DNA of 13,748 bases from Bordetella parapertussis (GTDB lineage: Bacteria; Pseudomonadota; Gammaproteobacteria; Burkholderiales; Burkholderiaceae_B): positions 1 to 13,748 of the forward strand of contig CAMCYB010000044.1 in the NCBI GenBank assembly GCA_945883615.1. Direction: 5' to 3'. The translations under genes were made by a program, and so were the position numbers. Positions 6,171 through 13,655 of this stretch are shown piece after piece. Numbering within the stretch: the first letter of the stretch is position 1; the number at the start of each line of letters is the position of its first letter. Below the pieces are notes generated by a model. That model searched no databases. It was not told the origin of the DNA and saw nothing but the letters and a program-made list of their open reading frames with translations.

Positions 6171-8471
6171 ATGACTATTAAACGCCCGACCATTCAACCT
6201 TCAACACACCCAGCGACCGATGCAGACAAAACCTTAAAGGTTGAGTTTTTATTGATTGGTGGCGGTTTGGCTTCAGCCAATGCGGCTCAAACGCTTCGAC
6301 AAGAAGGGGCTGAGGGAAGCATACTGATTATCGGTGAGGAAGCACTTGCGCCCTATCACAGGCCACCATTATCTAAGCAATCAAGTCAAACTGAAAAAAC
6401 GATCGCACCCCGTTTCGTTTTAGACGCCAACACATGCCAAGAACTTGCTATCGACCTGAAGTTGTCAAGTACTGTCTCTGCCTTCGATTCTCAACAAAAA
6501 GTCATTACGCTTGGTTCAGGTGAGAATATTAAATATGATAAAGCGTTAATTGCCACCGGTGCCTCACCGACGCCGTTAAACATACAGGGTACAGACTTAA
6601 CGGGTGTGCATTACTTACGTACCTTCGAAAATGCTTTAGCTATCAGGGTAGATGCTCAACACGCTAAGCATGCGGTCGTCATTGGTGGCGGCTTTATTGG
6701 TTTGGAAGTGGTTAGCCTGCTGGTAGCACAAGGTATTGCTGTCACGCTGATCGAATCACGTGCCCTACTTTATAAGCTACACGCCGACAACATATCGCGC
6801 TTTGTTGAAACGATCTTAGATCAACACCAAGTCAAATATATTTTAGATGATGCCCCTGTTTCTATCGAGGGCGGCAGACGTGTCACGGCCGTTCGTACAG
6901 CCAATGGTCAAACCTTGCCGTGTGACATGGTCGTAATTGGCGCGGGCGTCACACCCCGCACCGAGTTTTTACGGTCAACCGATATTGCCTGCCGCGATGG
7001 CATTTTAGTAAACGAATATTTGCAAACGAGTAACCCATGCGTCTACGCTGCGGGTGATGTTGCTAACGCTTACCACCCCCTATTTAAACAATATTTTCGG
7101 GTTGAGCATTGGGACAACGCCATTAAGCAAGGCCGCCTTGCAGCACGTAATATGCTTGGAAGACGTGAGCCCCTCTCAGCAGTAAGCTACTTTTATAGCC
7201 ATATTTTTGACAAAAGTTTCAACTTAGTGGGTTTCCCAACACCCCGTTGCGAAAAAATTGATCGAGGTTCACTAGAGACTGGGCAATTTGAGTCTATTTA
7301 TCTAAAGAATCAGGTACCTTGTGCGTTTTTTACGTTGGGTCAATCAGTTAACACGCGAGTCGCGGAAGATCTCATTCGCAACCATGTCAATTTGGGGCGA
7401 GTTAAATCTTCGTTAAGTGACATTAAGTTTTCTTTATCTGACATACCTGCTCAAGTCTTATTTATTTTGCAAGGTGGCGGAGCCTTCGGTGCCTTTGAGT
7501 GCGGTGCGATCCAAGCGCTACAGGGTCGAGGCGTGACACCTGACGTGGTCGCAGGGGTTTCTATCGGCGCTTTTAATGGTGCCATTATGGCTGGCAACCC
7601 TGACAACCCAGCTGAGGCACTTGAGGCTTTTTGGCAAGAGCTCGCTACTGATACCGCTTTCACAAACGATGAGGCAACACGTCGCTTAATGGCCAGCCAA
7701 CAAATCGCCATGTTTGGTTTGCCAGGTTTTTTTGAACCGAGATGGCTCAACCCTTGGCAACACTTTGTGCAGTCACCAACAGATTGGCTCAGTCTGTATG
7801 ATTTTTCTGCGGCAAGCACACTCTTGAGCAAATACGTTGACTTCACCTCACTTAAAAATAGCCCTATTCGTTTGATGGTGACGGCTGTTGACGTGCAAAC
7901 CAGTGAAGTCGTGTTGTTTGATAGTTATTTAGATGAGCTGACGGTCGACCACATCATGGCCAGTGGTAGTTTGCCGCCCGCTTTTCCATGGGTGACTATT
8001 GACGGTCGTCATTATTGGGACGCTGGCATTGTGAGCAACTCGCCATTACAACCCGTGCTTGATCGTGTCGGTGCAAACGGCAAACACATTTATATGATTG
8101 ATTTATTTCCAGGCCATCGTGAAAAATTGCCTGAATCACTACTTGAGGTCAGTGCAAGACGCGAAGAAATTATCTTCTCTGACCGACTCAAACATAATGA
8201 CAACCAGCATGATTTAATTGCCAATTACCACCAATTGGTCACTGAGCTCATGACCCAATTACCCAAAGAAAGCGCCCGACATTTGTCACGTGAACCCCTT
8301 TACATGCAGTTGATGGGAAACGCCATGCCCAATAAAAGCATTCGTATCACGCGCCACACTGACCCTGACCACCCTGCCCCCAAAGCCTACGATTTTTCAA
8401 GAGCAACCATTGCGCAGCTAATTGAAGATGGCCGTCTAACGGTAGACGAAGTGCTGGGGCCAAAGGCATAA
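6171..8471 (+). CDS. Fusion of FAD/NAD(P)-dependent ferredoxin reductase-like domain and patatin phospholipase
   Basis: This is a 766-residue, two-enzyme polypeptide. Residues about 24-405 are a Pyr_redox_2-type flavoprotein of the ferredoxin/rubredoxin reductase kind: FAD-binding LLIGGGLASANAA (27-39), PYHRPPLSK (61-69), NAD(P)-binding VVIGGGFIGLEV (169-180), the FAD motif VYAAGDVANA (291-300) and a reductase-type C-terminal domain. A short linker with a repeated SLSDI (414-424) leads to a patatin domain. That domain has the oxyanion loop GGGAFGAFECG (435-445), the nucleophile motif GVSIG with Ser464, and DAG with Asp617 as the second dyad residue. The far C-terminus (HPAPKAYDFSRATIAQLIEDG) resembles the DUF3734 tail of bacterial patatins. 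Patatins hydrolyse acyl esters of lipids. All key residues of both enzymes appear present, so both halves may be active. A thioesterase gene follows after 11 bases. Electron acceptor and lipid substrate are unknown. Confidence 0.92.
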   Translation: MTIKRPTIQPSTHPATDADKTLKVEFLLIGGGLASANAAQTLRQEGAEGSILIIGEEALAPYHRPPLSKQSSQTEKTIAPRFVLDANTCQELAIDLKLSSTVSAFDSQQKVITLGSGENIKYDKALIATGASPTPLNIQGTDLTGVHYLRTFENALAIRVDAQHAKHAVVIGGGFIGLEVVSLLVAQGIAVTLIESRALLYKLHADNISRFVETILDQHQVKYILDDAPVSIEGGRRVTAVRTANGQTLPCDMVVIGAGVTPRTEFLRSTDIACRDGILVNEYLQTSNPCVYAAGDVANAYHPLFKQYFRVEHWDNAIKQGRLAARNMLGRREPLSAVSYFYSHIFDKSFNLVGFPTPRCEKIDRGSLETGQFESIYLKNQVPCAFFTLGQSVNTRVAEDLIRNHVNLGRVKSSLSDIKFSLSDIPAQVLFILQGGGAFGAFECGAIQALQGRGVTPDVVAGVSIGAFNGAIMAGNPDNPAEALEAFWQELATDTAFTNDEATRRLMASQQIAMFGLPGFFEPRWLNPWQHFVQSPTDWLSLYDFSAASTLLSKYVDFTSLKNSPIRLMVTAVDVQTSEVVLFDSYLDELTVDHIMASGSLPPAFPWVTIDGRHYWDAGIVSNSPLQPVLDRVGANGKHIYMIDLFPGHREKLPESLLEVSARREEIIFSDRLKHNDNQHDLIANYHQLVTELMTQLPKESARHLSREPLYMQLMGNAMPNKSIRITRHTDPDHPAPKAYDFSRATIAQLIEDGRLTVDEVLGPKA

Positions 8472-8482
8472 CGAAAAAACTC

Positions 8483-8935
8483 ATGACAAATTTACCCCTT
8501 CACCAACTCAGCATGACGGTGCTCATGACCCCAGACACGGCTAACTTTTCTGGCAACGTATATGGCGGCAGTATTTTAAAAATGCTTGATGAGGTCGCCT
8601 ATGCGTGTGCAAGCCGTTATGCCAGACAATATGTCGTCACGTTGAACGTCGAAAATGTGACGTTTCGTGAACCCATTCATGTGGGTGAGCTCGTCACCTT
8701 TTTAGCAAGTGTTAACTTAACTGGCCGAACTTCTATGGAAATTGGCATCAAAGTTGTTGCTGAAAATATTCGCACACAGGTCACGCGACACGTCAATAGC
8801 TGTTTCTTCACGATGGTGGCTGTTGATGACGATAAAAAACCAATAGTCGTGCCCGAACTAATACCTAAGACCGAAGATGAACTGCGCCGCCACCTCGCTG
8901 CTCTGAAGCGACGTGCTCAAAGAAGCGGTGCTTAG
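8483..8935 (+). CDS. Acyl-CoA thioesterase, hot-dog fold (YciA/BACH type)
   Basis: The protein has 150 residues, the usual size of a single hot-dog domain. The diagnostic segment NFSGNVYGGSILKMLDEVA (21-39) holds Asn25 and Asp36, the positions used in the YciA/cytosolic acyl-CoA hydrolase family to bind and hydrolyse the thioester. It is followed by VENVTFREPIHVGELVTF and SMEIGIKVVAENI, the standard second half of the fold. Enzymes of this type release free acids and CoA from acyl-CoA in the cytoplasm and assemble as trimers or hexamers. The gene starts 11 bases after the oxidoreductase-patatin stop, so cotranscription is likely and points to shared acyl-group metabolism. Chain-length preference cannot be read from the sequence. 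Confidence 0.93.
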   Translation: MTNLPLHQLSMTVLMTPDTANFSGNVYGGSILKMLDEVAYACASRYARQYVVTLNVENVTFREPIHVGELVTFLASVNLTGRTSMEIGIKVVAENIRTQVTRHVNSCFFTMVAVDDDKKPIVVPELIPKTEDELRRHLAALKRRAQRSGA

Positions 8936-9030
8936 CGAAGTCAATTTGAATTCACTCTGATGCATACAGGTTTTAGGATGTCAGGCCACAAAACCAAACT
9001 TTGAATTTCAAAACCAAAGAAACAGTCTTT

Positions 9031-9053
9031 ATGATCTCGTTGTAACGGATCAT
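9031..9053. terminator. Hairpin between convergent thioesterase and AEC transporter genes
   Basis: ATGATC-T-CGT pairs with ACG-GATCAT around a TGTA loop, giving nine base pairs with one bulged T. It lies in the 138-base gap between two converging genes, 21 bases past the transporter stop. A weaker pair, GGTTTT (8969-8974) and AAAACC (8990-8995), is also present. There is no T-run directly beside either stem, so a terminator role is inferred mainly from position. Confidence 0.35.
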
Positions 9054-9073
9054 CGACGCGCAAATTATAAATT

Positions 9074-10015
9074 TTATGAGGCGCTCAGAACACTCAGGCT
9101 TACGAGCGATAAGACGGTTGATATCAGCACAGCCTTTGCAATCGACTCAGACTTAACGTTGTATTGCAAAGCAATCACAAAAGGCATTGCACCACAAGGG
9201 CCAGCCGCGACCAAATAGGCCATCGTTTGCCAGTCGGGTTTCATCAATAAAGCACCGCCCATCAACGTCATTACAAAAAATAATGCTGGGTGAATAATGA
9301 GCTTTGAGCCAATCGCCAACCATGCTGGGCCACCCAGTGGGCGAAGGGGTTGGTTGCCAAGTATGACGCCTAACGCAAACAGAGCGGCGGGCGGGGCGGC
9401 GCCCCCTATAAATTGGGTATAAGTGTAAACACCTGAGGGTAAGTTGTTTGCAAATGCGCCCGAAACAATGCCCAATACGGAAGCAATAACCATGGGGTTT
9501 TTTGAAAGCATGAGCGCTACTTTTTTTGGACTAAACGCACCCACCTTTTTTGATTCAAAAGCCCGTATAAAGTCCATTAAAAATATGGTGAGACAGAAAA
9601 CAATGATGTCAACGAACACAATGGCTGCAATCGGTTCAGACGCTTGAACGCCGTACAAACTACGTGCAATAGGCAAGACAAGCATCAAGTGATTCACAAA
9701 CCCAGCTGCCATACCAATTAGTATGGATTCCCCAAGAGATCGCTTAAATACTCGGTAGGTAATAAGGGCCACACCGCCATAAACCAAAAACTCAGTAAAA
9801 AGATAAGCATTGACTGTGGGCCAATCAATCAGATGCAACGGAACCTTGCGAACCAGATCAAAAATCAGAGCGGGCATGGCAACATAAAAAACAAACCGAT
9901 TAATACCCTGCGCGCTTGAAACATCAAAAAAATTGCAGCGCCTCATGACATAACCTATTAACATCACCATAAAAATGGGTAGTATCGGGTCATGCAGGCT
10001 AGAAAGAATACTCAC
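9074..10015 (-). CDS. AEC family transporter (auxin efflux carrier / Mem_trans)
   Basis: This is a 313-residue inner-membrane protein with about ten hydrophobic segments in the two-halves pattern of the AEC/Mem_trans family. Recognisable parts are PIFMVMLIGYVMRRCNFFD near the start, INRFVFYVAMPALIFDLV (39-56), a central loop near residues 150-168 (FESKKVGAFSPKK), then KNPMVIASVLGIVSG, AAPPAALFALGVILG and the last helix block MAYLVAAGPCGAMPFVIALQYNV. Characterised relatives move organic anions such as malate or auxin; the substrate here cannot be deduced. The start is a GTG at 10015, which gives the expected short N-terminus before the first helix; no strong ribosome binding site is seen. It is divergent from the DUF1275 gene and convergent with the thioesterase gene, so it is probably monocistronic. 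Confidence 0.9.
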   Translation of the reverse strand: MSILSSLHDPILPIFMVMLIGYVMRRCNFFDVSSAQGINRFVFYVAMPALIFDLVRKVPLHLIDWPTVNAYLFTEFLVYGGVALITYRVFKRSLGESILIGMAAGFVNHLMLVLPIARSLYGVQASEPIAAIVFVDIIVFCLTIFLMDFIRAFESKKVGAFSPKKVALMLSKNPMVIASVLGIVSGAFANNLPSGVYTYTQFIGGAAPPAALFALGVILGNQPLRPLGGPAWLAIGSKLIIHPALFFVMTLMGGALLMKPDWQTMAYLVAAGPCGAMPFVIALQYNVKSESIAKAVLISTVLSLVSLSVLSAS

Positions 10016-10071
10016 GCGTTGTTATTTTTAATTATCGCTACGTGTAGGCACAAAAATTTCTGATTGCTTGA

Positions 10072-10263
10072 CTAATCGAGATCACCTGCTCGTTAGACAG
10101 CTGGCATTGGTTCCGTGTATATATTATATATAACCGCTCGCTTAGCCAACCCTTCAAAGATCTACGGGCTAAACGACTGGCTAAATATAAGCGTGCACAA
10201 CGAGCTATGCACGGCAGTTCGCCCAAAACTCAGAGCTATTTAGTTGAAGAGAAATCAATATGA
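10072..10263 (+). other. Open frame without a standard start codon, overlapping the DUF1275 start (possible small gene or remnant)
   Basis: After an in-frame TGA at 10069-10071, 63 sense codons run to a TGA at 10261-10263. That stop overlaps the next gene's ATG as ATGA, an arrangement typical of translational coupling. The translation includes DSWHWFRVYIIYNRSL and then a strongly basic FKDLRAKRLAKYKRAQRA. There is no ATG, GTG or TTG before an internal ATG at 10207 that would leave only 18 residues. Possible rare starts are ATC (10075, 10081) or ATT (10123). I do not recognise the sequence. It may be a real small basic protein with an unusual start, the tail of a decayed gene, or chance. Confidence 0.25.
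10093..10123 (+). promoter_or_regulatory. Weak promoter candidate upstream of the DUF1275 gene
   Basis: TTAGAC (10093-10098) and TATATA (10118-10123) are separated by 19 bases, at the edge of an alternating TA stretch (about 10117-10133) that is the most AT-rich spot between the two divergent membrane-protein genes. The spacing is longer than ideal. The TA tract could equally serve the minus-strand AEC transporter gene. Confidence 0.25.
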
Positions 10264-10913
10264 AAGACAACAAGTTTGGCATGCTGCTATGTTTTGTATG
10301 TGGTTTACTTGACGCCACCTGTTTTGTCGCACTGGGTGGCACCTTTGTTGGGCTTATGACCGGTAACTTAATTTTGATGGGGGTAACAATCGGGGGTGGT
10401 GCGGGCGGCGTGAGCCCTGCAGTCTTTCTGTACCCCTTGAGTGGGTATGCTATCGGGGCATTGATGGCTGGTCTGCTCTTTAAAGTTCGCGAGCCAAGTC
10501 AGGCCGAACGCGGGGGGCTATGGCTGGCCTGGCTATTGCTTTTGATTGTCACGCTTTGTGTATGGTTGTTGACTGTTAACGCAAACACTGTTGCCGGTTG
10601 GGTGGTGGTCACATTAACAGCACTTTACATGGGGTTTCAAAGTGCCGTGCTGTACCTCTCAAAACGGGTGACCATTACGACCAACGTGATGACATCAACA
10701 CTAACCAGTTTTTTGGCAGACTACCCTTTGCAGGCAGTTGCTAAAGAGGTGTCTTGGCATAAATTCTTTGCATTAATCGGTTTCTTGCTCGGCGCGATCG
10801 CCGGTGCGCTCATGGCTTCGACAGACCTTCGCTATGCCTTTACATTGGCTGTCATGGTCGCTTTAATCGCCATAGCAGGCATGGTCAAACCAGAGACCCA
10901 CCCTAGGGGTTGA
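10260..10913 (+). CDS. YoaK/DUF1275 family membrane protein
   Basis: This is a 217-residue polytopic inner-membrane protein. The opening LLCFVCGLLDATCFVALGG then FVGLMTGNLILMGVTIGGG is the hallmark of the DUF1275 (YoaK) family, in which a G-L-L-D-x-x-x-F motif and an M-T-G-N-L motif lie in the first two helices. About six hydrophobic segments follow, including a central VVVTLTALYMGFQSAVLYLS and a Thr-rich TTNVMTSTLTSFLADY that appears to be an internal echo of the M-T-G-N segment. The family is widespread but its transported substrate, if any, is not established. A GAAGAG at 10246-10251 lies nine bases before the ATG and serves as a good ribosome binding site. The start overlaps the stop of an upstream open frame (ATGA). 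Confidence 0.9.
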   Translation: MKDNKFGMLLCFVCGLLDATCFVALGGTFVGLMTGNLILMGVTIGGGAGGVSPAVFLYPLSGYAIGALMAGLLFKVREPSQAERGGLWLAWLLLLIVTLCVWLLTVNANTVAGWVVVTLTALYMGFQSAVLYLSKRVTITTNVMTSTLTSFLADYPLQAVAKEVSWHKFFALIGFLLGAIAGALMASTDLRYAFTLAVMVALIAIAGMVKPETHPRG

Positions 10914-11027
10914 TCAAACACAAGTCGCACCGGATCAGCGCACAAGCACATGAGCGAATAATGTTGTTAAATGTGTCTATATTGAAGCCAAAAATCTGTA
11001 AACCTCAAGTTGTTACATCATCACACC

Positions 11028-11972
11028 ATGTCAAAAACCCAACTCTACTTCACCGCGGCGCTCTACAAATTTGTTGACTTGCCTGATTTCGTTGGGCTAA
11101 AAGCCCCCCTTCAAGCCTATTGTGAGCAGCACGGCGTCAAGGGCACGCTGTTGCTCGCGCACGAAGGCATCAACGGCACCATTGCGGGGCCTGAACACGG
11201 GGTGCGCGCGGTGCTGGCATTTTTGCGCGCCGACCCACGCTTGTCTAAGTTGCCACATAAAGAATCATGGAGCGACAAGCCGCCATTCAACCGCATGAAG
11301 GTCAAGCTAAAAAAAGAAATCGTCACCCTGCGCGTGCCCGGGCTCGACCCGAACAAGACCGTGGGCCAATATGTTAAAGCCACAGATTGGAACGCATTAA
11401 TTACTGATCCTGAAGTGGTAGTGATCGACACCCGAAACGATTATGAAGTGGCCATTGGCACCTTCGAAGGGGCAATCAACCCCAACATCAAAAACTTTGT
11501 GCAATTGCCTGCCTGGCTCGACGCACAAGAAAACTTAAAGGGTGAAGCCGCTAAAAAAACCAAAGTGGCTATGTTTTGCACAGGGGGTATTCGCTGCGAG
11601 AAATCAACTGCTCTGATGAAAATGAGGGGTATTGACGAGGTCTACCACCTTGAAGGCGGCATTCTTAAATACTTGGAAGAAATTTCACCCGAACAAAGCA
11701 CATGGCAGGGTGAGTGCTTTGTCTTTGATGAGCGAGTCAGTGTTGACCACAGCCTGAACGTGGGCAGCCACGAACTTTGTCGCTCTTGCCGCTGGCCCCT
11801 AAGCGAGACCGATAAACAGTCACCACATTACGTCTTGGGGGTAAGCTGTGCGCACTGCCACGACCAACGCACACCTGAACAAAAAACCCATATGGCCGAA
11901 CGCCAGCGCCAAGTGGAATTGGCCGATGCAAGGGGTGTAGCGCATGTGGGGGCAAAGATGCGGACGGTATAA
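11028..11972 (+). CDS. trhO: tRNA uridine(34) hydroxylase TrhO (rhodanese-domain protein, YceA family)
   Basis: The protein has 314 residues. TrhO uses oxygen to hydroxylate uridine 34 of tRNAs, the first step towards 5-carboxymethoxy- or methoxyuridine wobble modification. The N-terminal acylphosphatase-like part contains [16 protein letters not shown] and [16 protein letters not shown]. The rhodanese domain contains [17 protein letters not shown] and the active loop [10 protein letters not shown], with C184 as catalytic cysteine and C190 conserved. A C-terminal Zn-ribbon-like pair, CRSC (251-254) and CAHC (274-277), follows. The ATG at 11028 is preferred; a TTG at 11010 would add MLHHHT, which is unlikely. 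The gene is intact. Its first third is GC-richer (78 of 120 bases at 11101-11220) than neighbouring genes (about 40% in sampled lines). No cotranscribed partner is evident. Confidence 0.94.
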   Translation: MSKTQLYFTAALYKFVDLPDFVGLKAPLQAYCEQHGVKGTLLLAHEGINGTIAGPEHGVRAVLAFLRADPRLSKLPHKESWSDKPPFNRMKVKLKKEIVTLRVPGLDPNKTVGQYVKATDWNALITDPEVVVIDTRNDYEVAIGTFEGAINPNIKNFVQLPAWLDAQENLKGEAAKKTKVAMFCTGGIRCEKSTALMKMRGIDEVYHLEGGILKYLEEISPEQSTWQGECFVFDERVSVDHSLNVGSHELCRSCRWPLSETDKQSPHYVLGVSCAHCHDQRTPEQKTHMAERQRQVELADARGVAHVGAKMRTV

Positions 11973-12014
11973 CGAAACAAAGATCTCGGTTCTATTTAAT
12001 ACTTTAACTAGGCT

Positions 12015-13655
12015 ATGCAAATGGTATTGAATCGCTTAGCCTTTTGGCTTAAAACGACAGCGGCATTTGCTTTGTGTCTATGGATAGGCTTTGAGTTATC
12101 GATACCAATGGTCTCAAGCGCTGCGATCACTATTGCAATTTTAGTCGACCCAGATTCAGGGGCTGTTTTTTCAAAGAGCAAATGGCGATTTATCGGTACG
12201 ATATTAGGTGGTGTCGTTTTTTTGCTTTTCGCGATTGCTTTTGTTCAGGCACCATGGCTTTTAATTTTAGGTTTGGCTGTCTGGACCGGTATTTGCTATT
12301 ACACAAGCAAACATTACCGTTATTTTCAAGCATATGGTTCATTACTGGCAGGGTATACCGCAACGATCTTGCTCACCACAATGGGTCCAAGTGAAAACTA
12401 TTTATTGACGACTATCGAGCGGGTAACAGAGATATGCCTCGGCGTGGCATGCGTTGCACTGGTCTTTGGGTTGACCCACGTGCGCAAAGGCCTTGCAAGA
12501 CTCGAGCCTGAAATGCATTTACAAGCCCGCCGCATCTTTGATATGGCGACAGCGCTTGCTACCCAACCCACTGCTGAATCGCAGGCGCGATTGATTCGGC
12601 TGTGGGTCAGGCAAACAGACAGCTTACAACGAAGGCTACTGATGCTGGGTGAAGAGGAAGCAATTTACGCAAAACAAGCCAAAAGCATCAGTTTGGCAAT
12701 GATGGACTTGTTTACCCCTATCGCCCAGTTCAACGAAAACTTTACAGTACTTGCAAATCATTCAGATAACCCTGCCTGTCGAAAGGCTCGAGATGCGGTG
12801 CTGAATTGTTTAGATGCGATTTTGCCCAATACCAGTGCCCAGACCGTTAGTCAGACCATTAAAGACTATCTGCCCGAATTGCGCGAACCCCTGGAAACAG
12901 CTGCAGCTGAAATCAAAGATGCAGAGCAACGCGCCAAAGTCAGTGCGATTTTTTTGTCGCTACAAAGTTTGCTTGATAGCATTTTTGTATACCGAAGTGC
13001 ACGCCATGATCCGGCCACATACCCTATAAGAAATTATGGCAAGTTAGTAGAGCAACAAGTAGTCATAACTGACGCGGTGGGTGTCTCAATAGGCTACCTT
13101 CTCGTCAGTCTGTTTTGGGTAGGCTCAGCGTGGACCTATGGCGGACATGTTTTGTACAAATTTTTAACTATTTCAATGCTGCAACTCGCAACCGATCGGC
13201 CTCTTTTAAATATCATTGACATGCTCAAGGGATTTATATTGGCTTTTATAGTTATCTTTTTCATGAAGTTTTGGGCTTTTCCAATGGGCGAAGATTTTTT
13301 GTCTTTAATCTTTTGGCTCGGCCTAGGTCTTTTACCTGGATGTTGGCTCAAGGCCGGGCCTCAAACAACAGTTATGGGTACGGGGTACCTTTTGTTCACG
13401 GGAAACCTTTTAGGTGTCACTAATAATATGGTTTACGACGTGGTTGACTTTATGAACATTGCAATGGCATTGGTTATAAGTCTTCTTTGTGCGTTGGCTT
13501 TAACGGCAGTGCTACATCCCAGACGCGCTGAAAAGAGACTCGATTTGCTGGTAAGACGAGCGCTTGATGATTTTGACGCCACGCTTTGGGCAGTGTGGCA
13601 AGCGGTAGTTGTCAACAAAGATGGCCGTTCTTTCATGCTGCCTGTTTTAAATTAA
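12015..13655 (+). CDS. FUSC family inner-membrane protein (fusaric acid resistance / aromatic acid exporter-like)
   Basis: This is a 546-residue membrane protein with the split layout of the FUSC/AaeB/YccS superfamily. A first block of about six helices (residues about 12-155, including ISSAAITIAILVDPDSG-type packing and LAGYTATILL) is followed by a soluble helical domain (about 156-350, LEPEMHLQARRIFDMATAL onward) and a second block (about 355-505: GVSIGYLLVSLFW through MALVISLLCALALTAVL). Relatives export aromatic acids such as fusaric or p-hydroxybenzoic acid, often with a membrane-fusion partner, but no such partner gene is adjacent here. Only about 40 residues follow the last helix, whereas AaeB-like proteins (about 650) have a longer C-terminal domain, so this is a shorter variant. 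ATGs at 12015 and 12021 are both possible starts; the ribosome binding site is weak. Confidence 0.82.
   Translation: MQMVLNRLAFWLKTTAAFALCLWIGFELSIPMVSSAAITIAILVDPDSGAVFSKSKWRFIGTILGGVVFLLFAIAFVQAPWLLILGLAVWTGICYYTSKHYRYFQAYGSLLAGYTATILLTTMGPSENYLLTTIERVTEICLGVACVALVFGLTHVRKGLARLEPEMHLQARRIFDMATALATQPTAESQARLIRLWVRQTDSLQRRLLMLGEEEAIYAKQAKSISLAMMDLFTPIAQFNENFTVLANHSDNPACRKARDAVLNCLDAILPNTSAQTVSQTIKDYLPELREPLETAAAEIKDAEQRAKVSAIFLSLQSLLDSIFVYRSARHDPATYPIRNYGKLVEQQVVITDAVGVSIGYLLVSLFWVGSAWTYGGHVLYKFLTISMLQLATDRPLLNIIDMLKGFILAFIVIFFMKFWAFPMGEDFLSLIFWLGLGLLPGCWLKAGPQTTVMGTGYLLFTGNLLGVTNNMVYDVVDFMNIAMALVISLLCALALTAVLHPRRAEKRLDLLVRRALDDFDATLWAVWQAVVVNKDGRSFMLPVLN

Noticed and set aside
7451..7846. 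131-codon minus-strand frame inside the patatin domain
   Set aside because: It is antisense to the conserved GGGAFG and GVSIG patatin motifs, which are clearly coding on the plus strand; the antisense frame is Ser/Ala/Lys-rich without recognisable domains.
10038..10226. Minus-strand 62-codon frame opening with TTG in the gap before the DUF1275 gene
   Set aside because: It starts with TTG without a ribosome binding site, its composition is not obviously protein-like, and it is antisense to the plus-strand frame that ends in an ATGA overlap.
10899..10912. ACCCTAGGGGT partial palindrome at the end of the DUF1275 gene as an IS target or terminator
   Set aside because: It is within the coding end, too short to be a convincing hairpin, and no IS sequence is beside it.
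11010..11027. TTG start for trhO adding a His-rich MLHHHT
   Set aside because: The ATG at 11028 gives the usual TrhO N-terminus; no ribosome binding site favours the TTG.
11117..11431. 104-codon minus-strand frame inside trhO
   Set aside because: It is a shadow of the strongly conserved TrhO coding sequence in a GC-rich stretch.
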